A DNA stretch of 64,000 nucleotides from Laccaria trichodermophora (taxonomy: Eukaryota; Basidiomycota; Agaricomycetes; Agaricales; Hydnangiaceae), in NCBI GenBank assembly GCA_018417955.1, contig JACTVC010000015.1:1248737-1312736 (forward strand), given 5' to 3'. Numbering within the stretch: position 1 is the first letter of the stretch; each line of letters begins with the position of its first letter. A program made the translations under genes and the position numbers. The notes under the pieces were generated by a model, which saw only the letters and a list, made by a program, of their open reading frames with translations, searched no databases and was not told the DNA's origin. This document shows positions 1 to 9,341 of the stretch, in pieces.

Positions 1-2
1 CT

Positions 3-675
3 ATGACATTTGGTCCTAGCAGTGTATTCACTGGCAAGAAGGGTGCAGAAAGCAAACGGGAATCAATCTCTTGAACAAGCTCAAGTTCTAACATGTTCTC
101 TATGCTCCAAAATGCTGAAGCGGGTGCGGACACCACAGCGAAAGGTAAAGCTTTACGCAGATCATTGGATGACAACATACTGAATACTTCAACAGCTGCA
201 CCCCAACCTCTACAGTGCAAACGTATCGTTCTGCAACCTCGGTTCAGGCCAGTTGAAGACACTGAAGCTGCACCGTCTAACGTGGAGTCGGAGGTCAACT
301 CTTAAGAGGATGAGGCCTCGCCAGAGATGAGTGATGAGCATGCCAAGAAAAGGATAGCTGAGGATTGGGAGGAATTCTTTGGTGTCCGAAACTTGGACGA
401 AGCCGAAGTTTACTTCTCTGCACTCCCTAGCCAACATCATCATAACCTGGTGGATAAACTCGTCTCAACCGCAGTCAAATCCAAAGAAGCTGACGCTAAA
501 CTTGTGGCCGATTTCTTCAGCCGTGCTACTTTCAAGAAGTTGTGTTCTCCTGTGGCATTTGAGGAGGGCTTCACTCGCGTCGCCGAGAACATCGACGACA
601 TTGCCATTGATGCACCCAAGGCATTCCAACTGTTCGCAATGATGATCAAGGGTGCTGCAATTGATGATAACAATG
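3..675 (+). pseudogene. eIF4G C-terminal fragment with MA3 domain, broken
   Basis: In one reading frame from base 3 the sequence reads like the C-terminal part of fungal translation initiation factor eIF4G: a GPSSVF..GKKG segment, SSSSNMFSMLQ, then an MA3 domain (VDKLVSTAVKSKEADAKLV, SPVAFEEGF, DDIAIDAPKAFQLFAMM). MA3 domains are HEAT-like helical repeats that bind eIF4A and related helicases. The frame is interrupted by TGA at 72-74 and TAA at 303-305. The first stop lies where the eIF4G sequence would be expected to have Arg (SISRTSSSS, from memory of the family), so a CGA to TGA change is likely. The MIF4G part is missing here but present in the related copy at 6514-8342. The frame continues into F-box sequence at about 676, so the fragment is a fusion remnant and unlikely to be functional. 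Confidence 0.8.
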
Positions 676-2390
676 TTGCCCTTCGCCGTATTGATCAGGA
701 CATTGAGAAAATGGAAGGGGCCATCTGAGCACTCAAGTCTCGCCGCAATACCATATTGGTTGCCTGTCGCCGTATTTATCAGGACATTGAGAAAATGGAA
801 GGGGTCATCCGAGCGTTGAAGTCTCGCCACAATAGCTTAGCTGCCATATCGCGCCTCCCCCCTGAAATACTTTCCAGAATATTAGTTTGTTGCACAGCCA
901 CAAATGAGCCCAGGAAGCATGCCATGGATTGGGTTAAAATCACCCATGTCTCCGAACAGTGGCTATCAATTGCCCTCGCTTATGGACAACGCTTGTTTTC
1001 GCACAGCCGGGGTGGGTGGAAGAGATGTTGAGGAGGTCCAAAATGGCTCTGCTTGTCATTGATGCCCAGTTTGGAACCTACATGGGCTCAAAAACGACTA
1101 AAGCTATTCAACTAGCCATGAACCACGTTTCCCATGTACGGGAGTTGAGCATAGCTTCCCAGACTGCATCATTTGAAAAACTTTTCTCAAGTGTCCCAAG
1201 AGCAGCACCCATGCTCCAGATCCTCGTGCTGATTGCATCTACAAATTCTTATATGGAGTCATTTGATGACAACTATTCCATTCCTCCAGAGCTCTTTATT
1301 GATGACCCCTCTCAGCTCCGACGCCTCAAACTAACACATTGCAATCTTGATTGGACATCCCACCTTCTCAAAGGTCTTACACACTTGAAAGTTCACAAAA
1401 CTGCTCCAGGAGCTGACCATCTATGCACCTTTTTCTGGATGTTCTAGAGCAACTTCCAACCCTCACAGTCCTTGACCTGGATGATGCTCTTCCACATGTC
1501 GGCGATGGCTTTCCAGCGTCATACCAACGCAATGTTAAACTGCGCTCGTTGACAAATTTACATCTCGCGGCTTATGGCCAACAGCTATCATATCCAGTGC
1601 TGCAAAGCCACATAGGTGCCCTATCCGAAGTCTCAAAATTCAGGGTGATAGTTCATGGGGTGTTGGTCCAACGGGCTTGGATTTACAAGCCTGGCCCACC
1701 ATGTTGTCGTTTCAAACATTGTCTGGAGATCTGGATCCGCTGCCTTCCATAGATTTGTTTTTCCAATGGTCTTCAACTGTTACGCCCGGAATTGAGGATA
1801 AGGTAATCGGAGAGACCTGTGCTGCTTTACCTTTGGAGCAGCTCGCCTCATTGGATGTTTCAAGCCAAATGACGGAACAAATGTTGTTGAGGATGTTTGG
1901 GGAGCTCGCACATCTCAGATCCATACATGCACAAGGGCCGGCTGCGCCCACGCTCCTGTCAGCCATGATTGCTGAACCTAGTGCCACTGCCACTAGCACA
2001 CATGTGTCCGCGAATTTATCAACGTGGGAACGCTCACGCAATCGCCGGAGAGAGATGCCTCTTGCAGTCTACATTCCCTCTCTGCTCCATCTTACAATTG
2101 AAGACACGGATTTTGATTATGAAACAGAGGCTTTGAAGGATTGCCTGTTGGAACGTTACGAGAGGCAGGCCGAAGTGCGCGAGCTGACGCTTTCTGATTG
2201 TCGTCGCTTGACGACAGAGCTTGTTGACAAACTTAGAGAAATCGTTGTTGATGTGATTTGGGATGGGATGGAGACAGGTTTTAGCGATGTCAGTGATGAT
2301 GATTATGGTTATGGGGATGGTATCCACGATCACGTGTTGTACGACGGTTCTGACCCAGACGACGACTACTATCGGAGGATGGCGGACTAG
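676..2390 (+). pseudogene. F-box/leucine-rich-repeat-like gene, frameshifted
   Basis: The start reads as a short coiled coil (RRIDQDIEKMEG..ALKSRRN) followed by a canonical basidiomycete F-box: LPPEILSRILVCC, W..ITHVSEQW and, in another frame, AINCPRLWTTL. F-box proteins recruit substrates to SCF ubiquitin ligases. Downstream is LRR-like text (LEQLPTLTVLDLDD, LLHLTIEDTDFDYE, VRELTLSDCRRLT) and an acidic tail ending at 2390. The reading frame changes near 960, between about 1400 and 1430, and near 1670, and an in-frame TGA lies at 726-728. Introns might explain one change, but I see no convincing splice sites for all of them. I call it a decayed gene fused behind an eIF4G MA3 fragment. Its 3' end is duplicated near 5340-5560. 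Confidence 0.75.
685..852 (+). repeat. 84-bp in-frame tandem duplication
   Basis: The motif around RRI-QDIEKMEG occurs twice with an exact spacing of 84 bp (28 codons): AGGACATTGAG starts at 697 and again at 781. The first copy has a TGA stop at 726-728 where the second copy has CGA at 810-812, which documents a C-to-T nonsense change inside one duplication. Confidence 0.85.
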
Positions 2391-3415
2391 TTTCGGAGAG
2401 AGTCAATTCATGATCAGGCCCATTTTGAACAATGAATTTGGAATCGCACTTGACATTGCTCCGTGGCTTAACCCCTCTTCATTGTGCTTTTGCTTTTGCT
2501 TTCATGATCTGTCTTATCTTGTCACTGAGCTGGTAGATGATTTTGTAATTATGATGAACTTGAATTGAAAGCTAACTTGAAGCGAATGATAAGTTCAAGA
2601 GATGCATTCAAGCACCACTTCTACGTATGTGACCGCTCTATACCTCGCAGTGCGCCACTGCTGCATACACCACTCTATACCACACTGCTGTGTCAAGCTC
2701 AGCGCCAGAATGATAGAATTAAATTAGCTAACGATGTAATGAACGTTTTTTGCAAGATATAAGTAATGCACAAGGGATGAGAAAATTTGAAATTTAAAAA
2801 ACTCTTCTGTTTGCTCAGCCACAACGTGTGCCATTGCTCGCTTTTTTCGTCGACTGCTCATTTATCACCTAACACAATATTCTATCTTGTCCTAGACGTT
2901 CATCGACCACCACTAGAATTCCTCTATCTTGTTCCCACTGACTTACCCCAGGCTCTAAGTACGAACGTCCGGACAACCTTCGTTGCTTTAACATACTGTC
3001 ACCTTTCAATTGGAATACCCCAATGGCAGGACTGCACTGGATCCAATGGGAAAATGACGTCTACAGAGTGCTTATCCTCTAGCATCTGTCCGTGATGATA
3101 CGGTCAGTCCCTCAAGCCCCCACAAATCTCGTCTAGGCAGCCGAAACACCCACACCAAGCGAAAACGCAACCAAAATCTTTTTATCGCACACCTTTCCCA
3201 GTGATCACAATCCCCAGCATTTGGTAGTCCCACTAATACAAACACTCTCCTCATCATTCCTAATAACCAGCCCCTCCCACTTCTCAAACCGCCTCATCGA
3301 AACAGGCGCGACCAATACACCAGGAATTCACGCCAAAAAGGCATTAATTCTTTTTCAGCACCCATTTGACCAGCATTATACGCCGCAATATACCTGGTAT
3401 CTAGTGCCTCCGCAA
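2391..3415. repeat. Intergenic segment duplicated at about 5450-6513
   Basis: No gene is supported here. The segment is a diverged direct copy of about 5450-6513. Shared blocks include TTTCGGAGAG..GATTCA, CAGCCACAACGTGTGCCATT, ATTCTATCTTGTCCTAGACG and CCACAAATCTCGTC/CATCC. A third, shorter relic lies at 9040-9190 (GTCAAGCTCAGC.., GAGCGTGAGCGAT). It marks the spacer of the eIF4G/F-box duplication unit. Confidence 0.75.
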
Positions 3416-3756
3416 ATGTCCTTGACCTCATCGTCAGCAGATCTTCAGAAGCGACCCAACAACCCAGACTTGTCCAGTACCAACAACAAGAATGTTGGTG
3501 GAACACCTCTCATTAGGGCTTGGTTTCGGTCCCTCATCTGTTCTCGGCAAATCCTCCACCAATCTTTTCAGCATGGGGAATTTCACGATCAGTGGAAGCA
3601 AGCTTAGCAGCGACGAGCGTTTTGCTAACAGTACGAGTTGGTCAGCTTTTGTGAATGCTGCCACCAGCTTGCCATTCAATCGACCCGTCCCGATGCAACG
3701 AACAGCCAGCCAAGGCGGTGCTGGTGCTCCACTTGGGGATCACACTCAAAGCCCCT
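3416..3756 (+). pseudogene. Truncated eIF4G 5' fragment (second copy)
   Basis: From the ATG at 3416 the sequence matches the start of the gene at 6514 (SSADLQKR.NNPDLSSTNNKN, then VGGTP). About 400 bp of that gene, including the eIF4E-binding motif, is then missing, and the text resumes in another frame with LGFGPSS.LGKSS, FSMGNFT..GSKLSSDERFA and MQRTASQGGAGAP. It then runs directly into sequence resembling the 3' end of the F-box gene. This is a deleted, frameshifted copy. Some of its text (FSMGNF) looks closer to what I expect of a complete eIF4G than the longer copy does, so the two copies seem to have lost different pieces independently. Confidence 0.8.
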
Positions 3757-3812
3757 GGGACGGGTGGGATGATTATGGGGATGATATCAACGATCGATTG
3801 TATCATGGTTTC

Positions 3813-3998
3813 TGTTGGAATAGTACAATCCGGCATTTGCCAGTACATTCTCGCACTTAATTAATTAGTAATATCGGACTATTAACTTAGTAATCCCGAG
3901 TATGTAGATAACACTAGAACATGGTAGATACATAGTAATTAGGTATATAAGGCTGTAGAAACTCATACATAATAGAACTTCATCCTCTATTTCCAACA
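3813..3998 (+). repeat. 5' LTR
   Basis: 186 bp, TGTTGG...CCAACA, preceded by target-site copy GTTTC. It contains GGTATATAAGG, a plausible TATA element for the element's own transcription. Confidence 0.95.
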
Positions 3999-4093
3999 AG
4001 TTATGGGCCCTGGCCCCCAGTAAAGAGACTCACTGCTTTTACTGCACTTGCGCACTTGCTGCCCTATCTTATCTCGCGGCTATTTATAGCATC

Positions 4094-4918
4094 ATGTCAA
4101 GTGATCGAATAATTGTGACCATCACAAAGCTTAATAGCGAGAATTATCATGACTGGAAATTTGCAGTCAGTATAGTGCTTCGGCAGAAGGGATGTTGGAA
4201 GGTGACTTCTGGAGAAGAAGAAAAACCATCCACAAAGGAGGCAGAGAAATCATGGGAGACTAAAGCCAAGGAAGGATTCATGTTGATTGCACTTACCGTC
4301 GAGCCGAGCCAATACACATACATACGCAACGCTAAAAATGGACCAGAAGCGTGGAAAGCACTGAAGGATATTTACGAGAAAAACAGTTGATCCATGCGCA
4401 TTAACCTTAAACGGCAATTCTATGGATTTGAGCATGACACGAGCGCATCAATTTCCGCTTATGTCAACGGCATCACAGATCTGGCGAGAAAACTCAATGC
4501 CATCGGAGTATCACTCTCAGATCAAGACATTACAGATGTCCTTATATTTAATTTGGACAATGAATATTCAAGCATAGCTACGTCACTTATTGCATCAAAG
4601 GAAGAATTAACAACAACTGATGTTAAAAGTGCATTGCTTGAGGAGGAACGACGAAAAGGAGGGCCAGGCACGGAAATTGCCCTATATAGTAATGGCATCA
4701 ATAATGATGGAAAGGGACCAGGTGGGCACAGAGGCCCAAATCAGGATCGCCGTGAAGGATTAATTGATAATCGCACATGCTATCGCTGTGGACGCACCAG
4801 ACATATCTCACGACACTGCAAAGCCGTCAAAACAGCTGATGGAAAACATATCAATGATTCACTGACAAAGGAAACATCACAATTTGCAATTGCATCATTG
4901 GGTGATGCATGTTATTGA
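4094..4918 (+). pseudogene. Copia-type gag with one in-frame stop
   Basis: The ATG at 4094 opens a frame resembling the N-terminal gag of Copia retrotransposons (LNSENYHDWKFAV, W..K......A..LI.L.VEPSQ, A.NGPEAWKALKDIYEKNS). A TGA at 4388-4390 interrupts it; the same frame continues (RINLKRQFYGFEHD, YVNGITDLARKLNAIG) to a CCHC zinc knuckle (CYRCGRTRHISRHC, about 4779-4820) and stops at 4918. Gag forms the particle and binds RNA through the knuckle. The expected residue at the stop is basic, so CGA to TGA is plausible. Without read-through the product lacks the knuckle. The fragment may supply only cis sequences. Confidence 0.85.
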
Positions 4919-5145
4919 AGGAATTATGGAATTTCCCAGGCTATCAGCAAGTAAGCAGTTGAGGAAGAGCTCCTGCCGAAATGGGGAAATATATTTTGGG
5001 ATGCCTATCAGGCAAAAGACTGCAGATCTAAGGAATGATCTACAGATATTCTGGTGCTGATGCTACGTGACCAGCACAGACATGAAGGAACTATTTTTAG
5101 GATTTATTTTGAAAAGCTCTTCGGAAATGCCGAATTGAGGAGGAG

Positions 5146-5331
5146 TGTTGGAATAGTACAATCCGGCATTTGCCAGTACATTCTCGCACTTAATTAATTA
5201 GTAATATCGGACTATTAACTTAGTAATCCCGAGTATGTAGATAACACTAGAACATGGTAGATACATAGTAATTAGGTATATAAGGCTGTAGAAACTTGTA
5301 CATAATAGAACTTCATCCTCTATTTCCAACA
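5146..5331 (+). repeat. 3' LTR
   Basis: 186 bp, identical to the 5' LTR except for two adjacent-region differences (ACTCATAC versus ACTTGTAC). Followed by the second GTTTC target-site copy at 5332-5336. Confidence 0.95.
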
Positions 5332-6513
5332 GTTTCTATTCGGATGGGGATGATATTGACTATCAACTATCGCTCGGATGGCGGGACTCACTCGCACTTC
5401 ATTCGCTCCCCAGGCGGCATTGATTTGGATGACCACGGCTATCCTTGCTGAAGCGCTGTACTGGTCTTAAAAGTTAGAATAGTTTCGGAGAGTCGATTCA
5501 GGCTGAGCGCTGAACTTTTGAACAACTTGAATTTGGAATCACACTTGATCTTTTGAATTGCAGACTCCAGAGGGGGGATTGGAAAAAATGACCCGGGTCG
5601 ATTTCGGATGTAGATTGGGCCAGCTGGGAAATCGATTTCTGAAGGTTCCAAGGTTAGAATAGTTTTAGAGAGTTGATTCAGGCCGAGCGCTGAACGTTTT
5701 ACAATCTGGAATTTGAATCACGGTTTCATCATCATCTTATGTACCAAGCTGAACTTGAAAGCGCAGCCCCTTAAGCGTGAATGAATGTTGTGCTCCTCAA
5801 AGGTTACATCCAAGCGCCACTGCTACGTACACCACTCAGCGCTAACGAGCGTGAGCGATTTTTTTGCAAGATATAATCGTGACGGTGCGACTTGGTCGTC
5901 TGTCTGCTCAGCCACAACGTGTGCCATTTCTCACTTTTTTCGTCCTGAGTCCTGAGTGCTCATTTTCGCCCTTTAATACATCAGCGCAACATTCTATCTT
6001 GTCCTAGACGTTCATCGACCACTTTTATCTTGTTTGCCACTGACTTATCCTAGGCTCTTACGAACGTTTGGGTCTGGACAACCTTCGTTGCTTTATCATG
6101 CTGTCACCTTTCGATTGGAATGCCTTATTGGCAGGACTGCGTCGGATTCAATAGGAAAATGACGTTTACCGAGCGCTTATGCTCTCGTATCTATCCGTGA
6201 TCATACAGCCCCTCAACCCCCCACAAATCTCATCCAGGCAGACGAAATACCCACACCAAGCGAAAACGCAACCAACATCTTTAAATTGCACACCTCTGCC
6301 CGAAATTTCAATCCCCAGCCCTTGGTAGTCCCACTGATACACTCTCCTCATCCGTCTGTTAAACAGCCCCTCCCACTTCTCAAACCGCCGCGTCGAATCA
6401 GGCGCGAACAATACACCGGGGATTCACGCTAAAAACGCATCAACTCTTTTTCAGTACTCATCTGACCAGCCTCATTCTATACCTCAATATAACTGGTCTC
6501 ATCGCCTCCGCAA
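5332..6513. repeat. F-box 3' relic plus duplicated spacer upstream of the eIF4G-like gene
   Basis: Continuing after the LTR element, the sequence resembles the acidic tail and 3' flank of the F-box gene at about 2280-2560 (GGGGATGATATTGAC.., TTTCGGAGAGTCGATTCAGG). The flank block recurs again at about 5650-5720. It is followed by the diverged copy of 2560-3415 that forms the upstream region of the gene at 6514. No intact gene is seen. Confidence 0.7.
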
Positions 6514-8342
6514 ATGTCCTCGACCTCATCGTCAGCAGATCTCCAAAAGCGATCCAACAACCCAGACCTATCCAGTACCAACAACAAGAATGTTGGTGGA
6601 ACGCCTCGATCCGCTCTCGCTACAGCGCGCAATCTTGATGATATTAGGACGGTTCAATATCCCGAGGGGGTTATGAGTCCTAAACCAGAGCTCAATGCCA
6701 ATGTTAAAGACGGTAGATTCAGGTATGACCTTCCTTGTTCATCTACCATCCTCGCTCGAACCCTCAGCTTTATCAGATATGATCTCGATTTCCTCCTTCA
6801 GTTCAGGGGAGTTTGTACTCAGAAGCCAGATAGGCTCCCTCCTCTTGATGCCATTGGTTTGGAGCCGTTGGGTAAGGCCTCTCTGGCGATGACTCGTGGT
6901 GGTTCAGGGCGCCATCGCCAAGGTTCGGGCGCTGCTGCGCCGTCACAGAAAGCGTCAGTAGGGCTCGGTTTTGGTCCCTCATCTGGTCTCGGCAAATCAA
7001 GCTCTAAGCTTAATAGCGAAGAGCGTTTCGCTAATAGTACAAGTCGTTTGGTTCCTGTGAAAGCTACCACCGGCCTACCATACAATATGCAACAAACAGC
7101 CAACCAAGACGGTGCTGGTGGTGCTCCACCCAAGAAACGTACTCGAACCAAGCGCGGAGGGAATGAGGTGAACAAGGTTCAACAGGGTGACGGATCTGGC
7201 TTCAACAACTTTCAAGCCAACGCTCAGAATGCGAAAATCAAGCCCGTCGCACTCGAGTCCATTGCACCTGAGCCCGTTGCACCCAAGTCCGTCGCACCTC
7301 TTCAGATGTCTGCCAACCGTTGGGACAGGAAGGCGATACAAATCGATCCTGATTCACCTGAAATGGTGCATCGCAAAGTCAAGGCTCTACTCAACAAGTT
7401 GACTACGGAGAAGTTTGATTCTATCTCTGGACAGGTTATCGCTTGGGCGAATAAATCGGAGCAGGAGAAGGACGGAAGGACTCTCATTCAAGTTATTCGA
7501 CTCGTCTTTGAGCATGCTATCGATGGAGCTACTTGGTCGGAGCTGTACGCTCGCCTTTGCAGGGAAATGATGAATCGAATCAGCCCCAAAGTTCAGGATG
7601 AGGGTGTTAAGAATTCTGAAGGAAATCCCATTGCTGGCGATCAACTTTTCCGAAAATACTTGTGCAACAGATGTCAAGAAGGCTTTGAGCGCGGCTGGGT
7701 AGCGAAGGAGGTAACCGCTACTGCTGCTGCTGTCGAAGCTTCGGGGGATGGCGCTGCAAATGCTGCCAACCAGCAGAACAAGGACGGTAGAGCTGAGGAA
7801 GTCGCGCTATTTTCGGACGAATACTACGCTGCACAGAAGATCAAGCGACATGATCTCGGTCTCATCAAGTTCGTTGGAGAACTCTTCAAACTACAGATGT
7901 TGGCTGAACGTATGATGTATGAGTGTGTCAAGACACTGCTCGTAAACGTGGAGCATCCCGAGGAGATAGAGATCGAAAGGTCGTGCAAATTGCTGACCAC
8001 TGTCGGTGCCCATCTCGACACACAGAAGGCCCCAGTTCATATGGACGCCTATTTCTCTCGGATAAAGGAGCTTACCAAGAGCCAGAATCTCAGCTTACGA
8101 ATGCAGTTCATGTTGCAGGTCAGTATCAAACTTTCAGCATTTTCTCAACCGTACTAATTTTAAATGTTCAGGATATCATTGAGTTGCGAGAACGGAAGTG
8201 GGTCTCTCGTGATGCAATTCTTGCACAAAAAAGGGGGTCTGACGGCCGGGATGTCGCTGGTAGCGGCTCTAGTGCTCCTCCGAGTCGTCTGCGTAAGAAG
8301 GCACAGAAAGCAAACGGGATCAATGTCTCGAACAAGCTCTAG
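6514..8342 (+). CDS. Short eIF4G-like protein: eIF4E-binding motif + MIF4G, no MA3
   Basis: Probable exons 6514-6722, 6777-8118 and 8172-8342 give 573 aa. eIF4G bridges cap-bound eIF4E and the helicase eIF4A. Visible parts are PKPELN..KDGRFR joined to YDLDFLLQF, matching the eIF4E-binding pattern Y-x4-L-hydrophobic. These are followed by PDRLPPLDAIG, MTRGGSGRHR and KKRTRTKRG, then a MIF4G domain from about residue 265 (HRKVKALLNKLT, FE.GW, DEYYAAQKIKRHDLGLIKFVGELFKL) to LRMQFMLQ|DIIELRERKW. The first intron is 54 bp and stop-free, so an unspliced frame also stays open. Full fungal eIF4G is much longer; the N-terminal extension and MA3 domain are absent. It could be a trimmed paralog or an early-stage pseudogene. 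Confidence 0.8.
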
Positions 8343-9341
8343 TTCTGATATGTTCGGGAATGCATAGCCGCGTGAGGGAGAAAGGAAAGGAAAGGGACTT
8401 ACGGAGCAGATACCATACACGTCCTTGAACACAAATACAGAACGTGAGCCTGGTTGTCTCTTGTCAACCGGTATGATGGATTCTTCTTCAGGTGTGCCGA
8501 ATTCGTGTACAGTCCCTTTGCATTAAATCCCATTTAGTTTGCAGTACCCCGTCTGAGAGGCCCCGTAATTAGGTGGTCTCTCAAGCGCACGAACATAATC
8601 GTAATAGGTCCATTTTCATGTGCGTGCGCGATCGTCTCTACGCCCGACATACGTTCCTCCTCCAAGTCCTGGGCTTTGATCCAAAACACGCACCGCTGCC
8701 CCCACAGGCTGACAGTCTTCCTATCGATATTGAACGTACCGTCATACCCCCTTCGGCGAGATGTTGATGTGACTGTTTGGAGAGAGCGGGAGAAGGGTGA
8801 TGATCATGATAGGCCGGTGGTGGGCGTTATCTTATTGGATGGTTTTGAGTTCTCATCTTCGTGCACAAAAATACAATCTGCAAGCTGTTACATACAAGTT
8901 ACATACTTAGTTTGTGTTCAAGCTGAAGGTATGTATCAAGGTGACAAGATGTTGTTCGGACCCGATTAGGATATAGGGTTGTCGCCAAAGATTTTCCTCT
9001 CCATGGTCTTATCAACCTGCCAAAAGGAGTTGGTAAATGAATTAATTTTAACGAATTGAAAGCGCAGTCACTGGCAGACTGCTCTTCGAGTGCTGTCTAC
9101 TACTAGGTGCACCGCCAATACACCGCCCTATGGCTCGCGGCGTCAAGCTCAGCACTAATAATGAGCGTGAGCGATAATTTTATTTGCCAGATGTATGTAA
9201 TGATGAATAAAATATCTCAGGTACCAGGCACACGTGTACTTCAGTTTCCCATTGCCAAGTGGCCGCCCTCAACTTTCTCGCCAGCGATTACTCCATACTC
9301 CATGTCACCATCTACTTAAACTCTGACTTGAGATACCCGCA
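8343..9341. other. Intergenic, no gene supported
   Basis: About 1 kb between the eIF4G-like gene and the GT90 gene. Short ORFs on both strands show no recognisable motif. Around 9040-9190 lies a third relic of the duplicated spacer seen at 2560-2760 and 5740-5880, so the duplication block ends here. Confidence 0.6.

Larger units (their letters stand above)
3813..5331 (+). mobile_element. Gag-only Copia-type LTR retrotransposon (TR-GAG-like), complete with TSD
   Basis: A 1519-bp element is bounded by two 186-bp LTRs that begin TGTTGG and end CCAACA. The host sequence GTTTC is duplicated on both sides (3808-3812 and 5332-5336). A purine-rich tract (GAATTGAGGAGGAG, 5132-5145) precedes the 3' LTR, and a possible primer-binding stretch (TTATGGGCC) follows the 5' LTR. 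The 1147-bp interior encodes only a Gag-like protein. No protease, integrase, reverse transcriptase or RNase H is present, so movement would need an autonomous relative. The LTRs differ at only 2 of 186 positions, so the insertion is fairly recent. It sits inside an F-box fragment. Confidence 0.93.
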
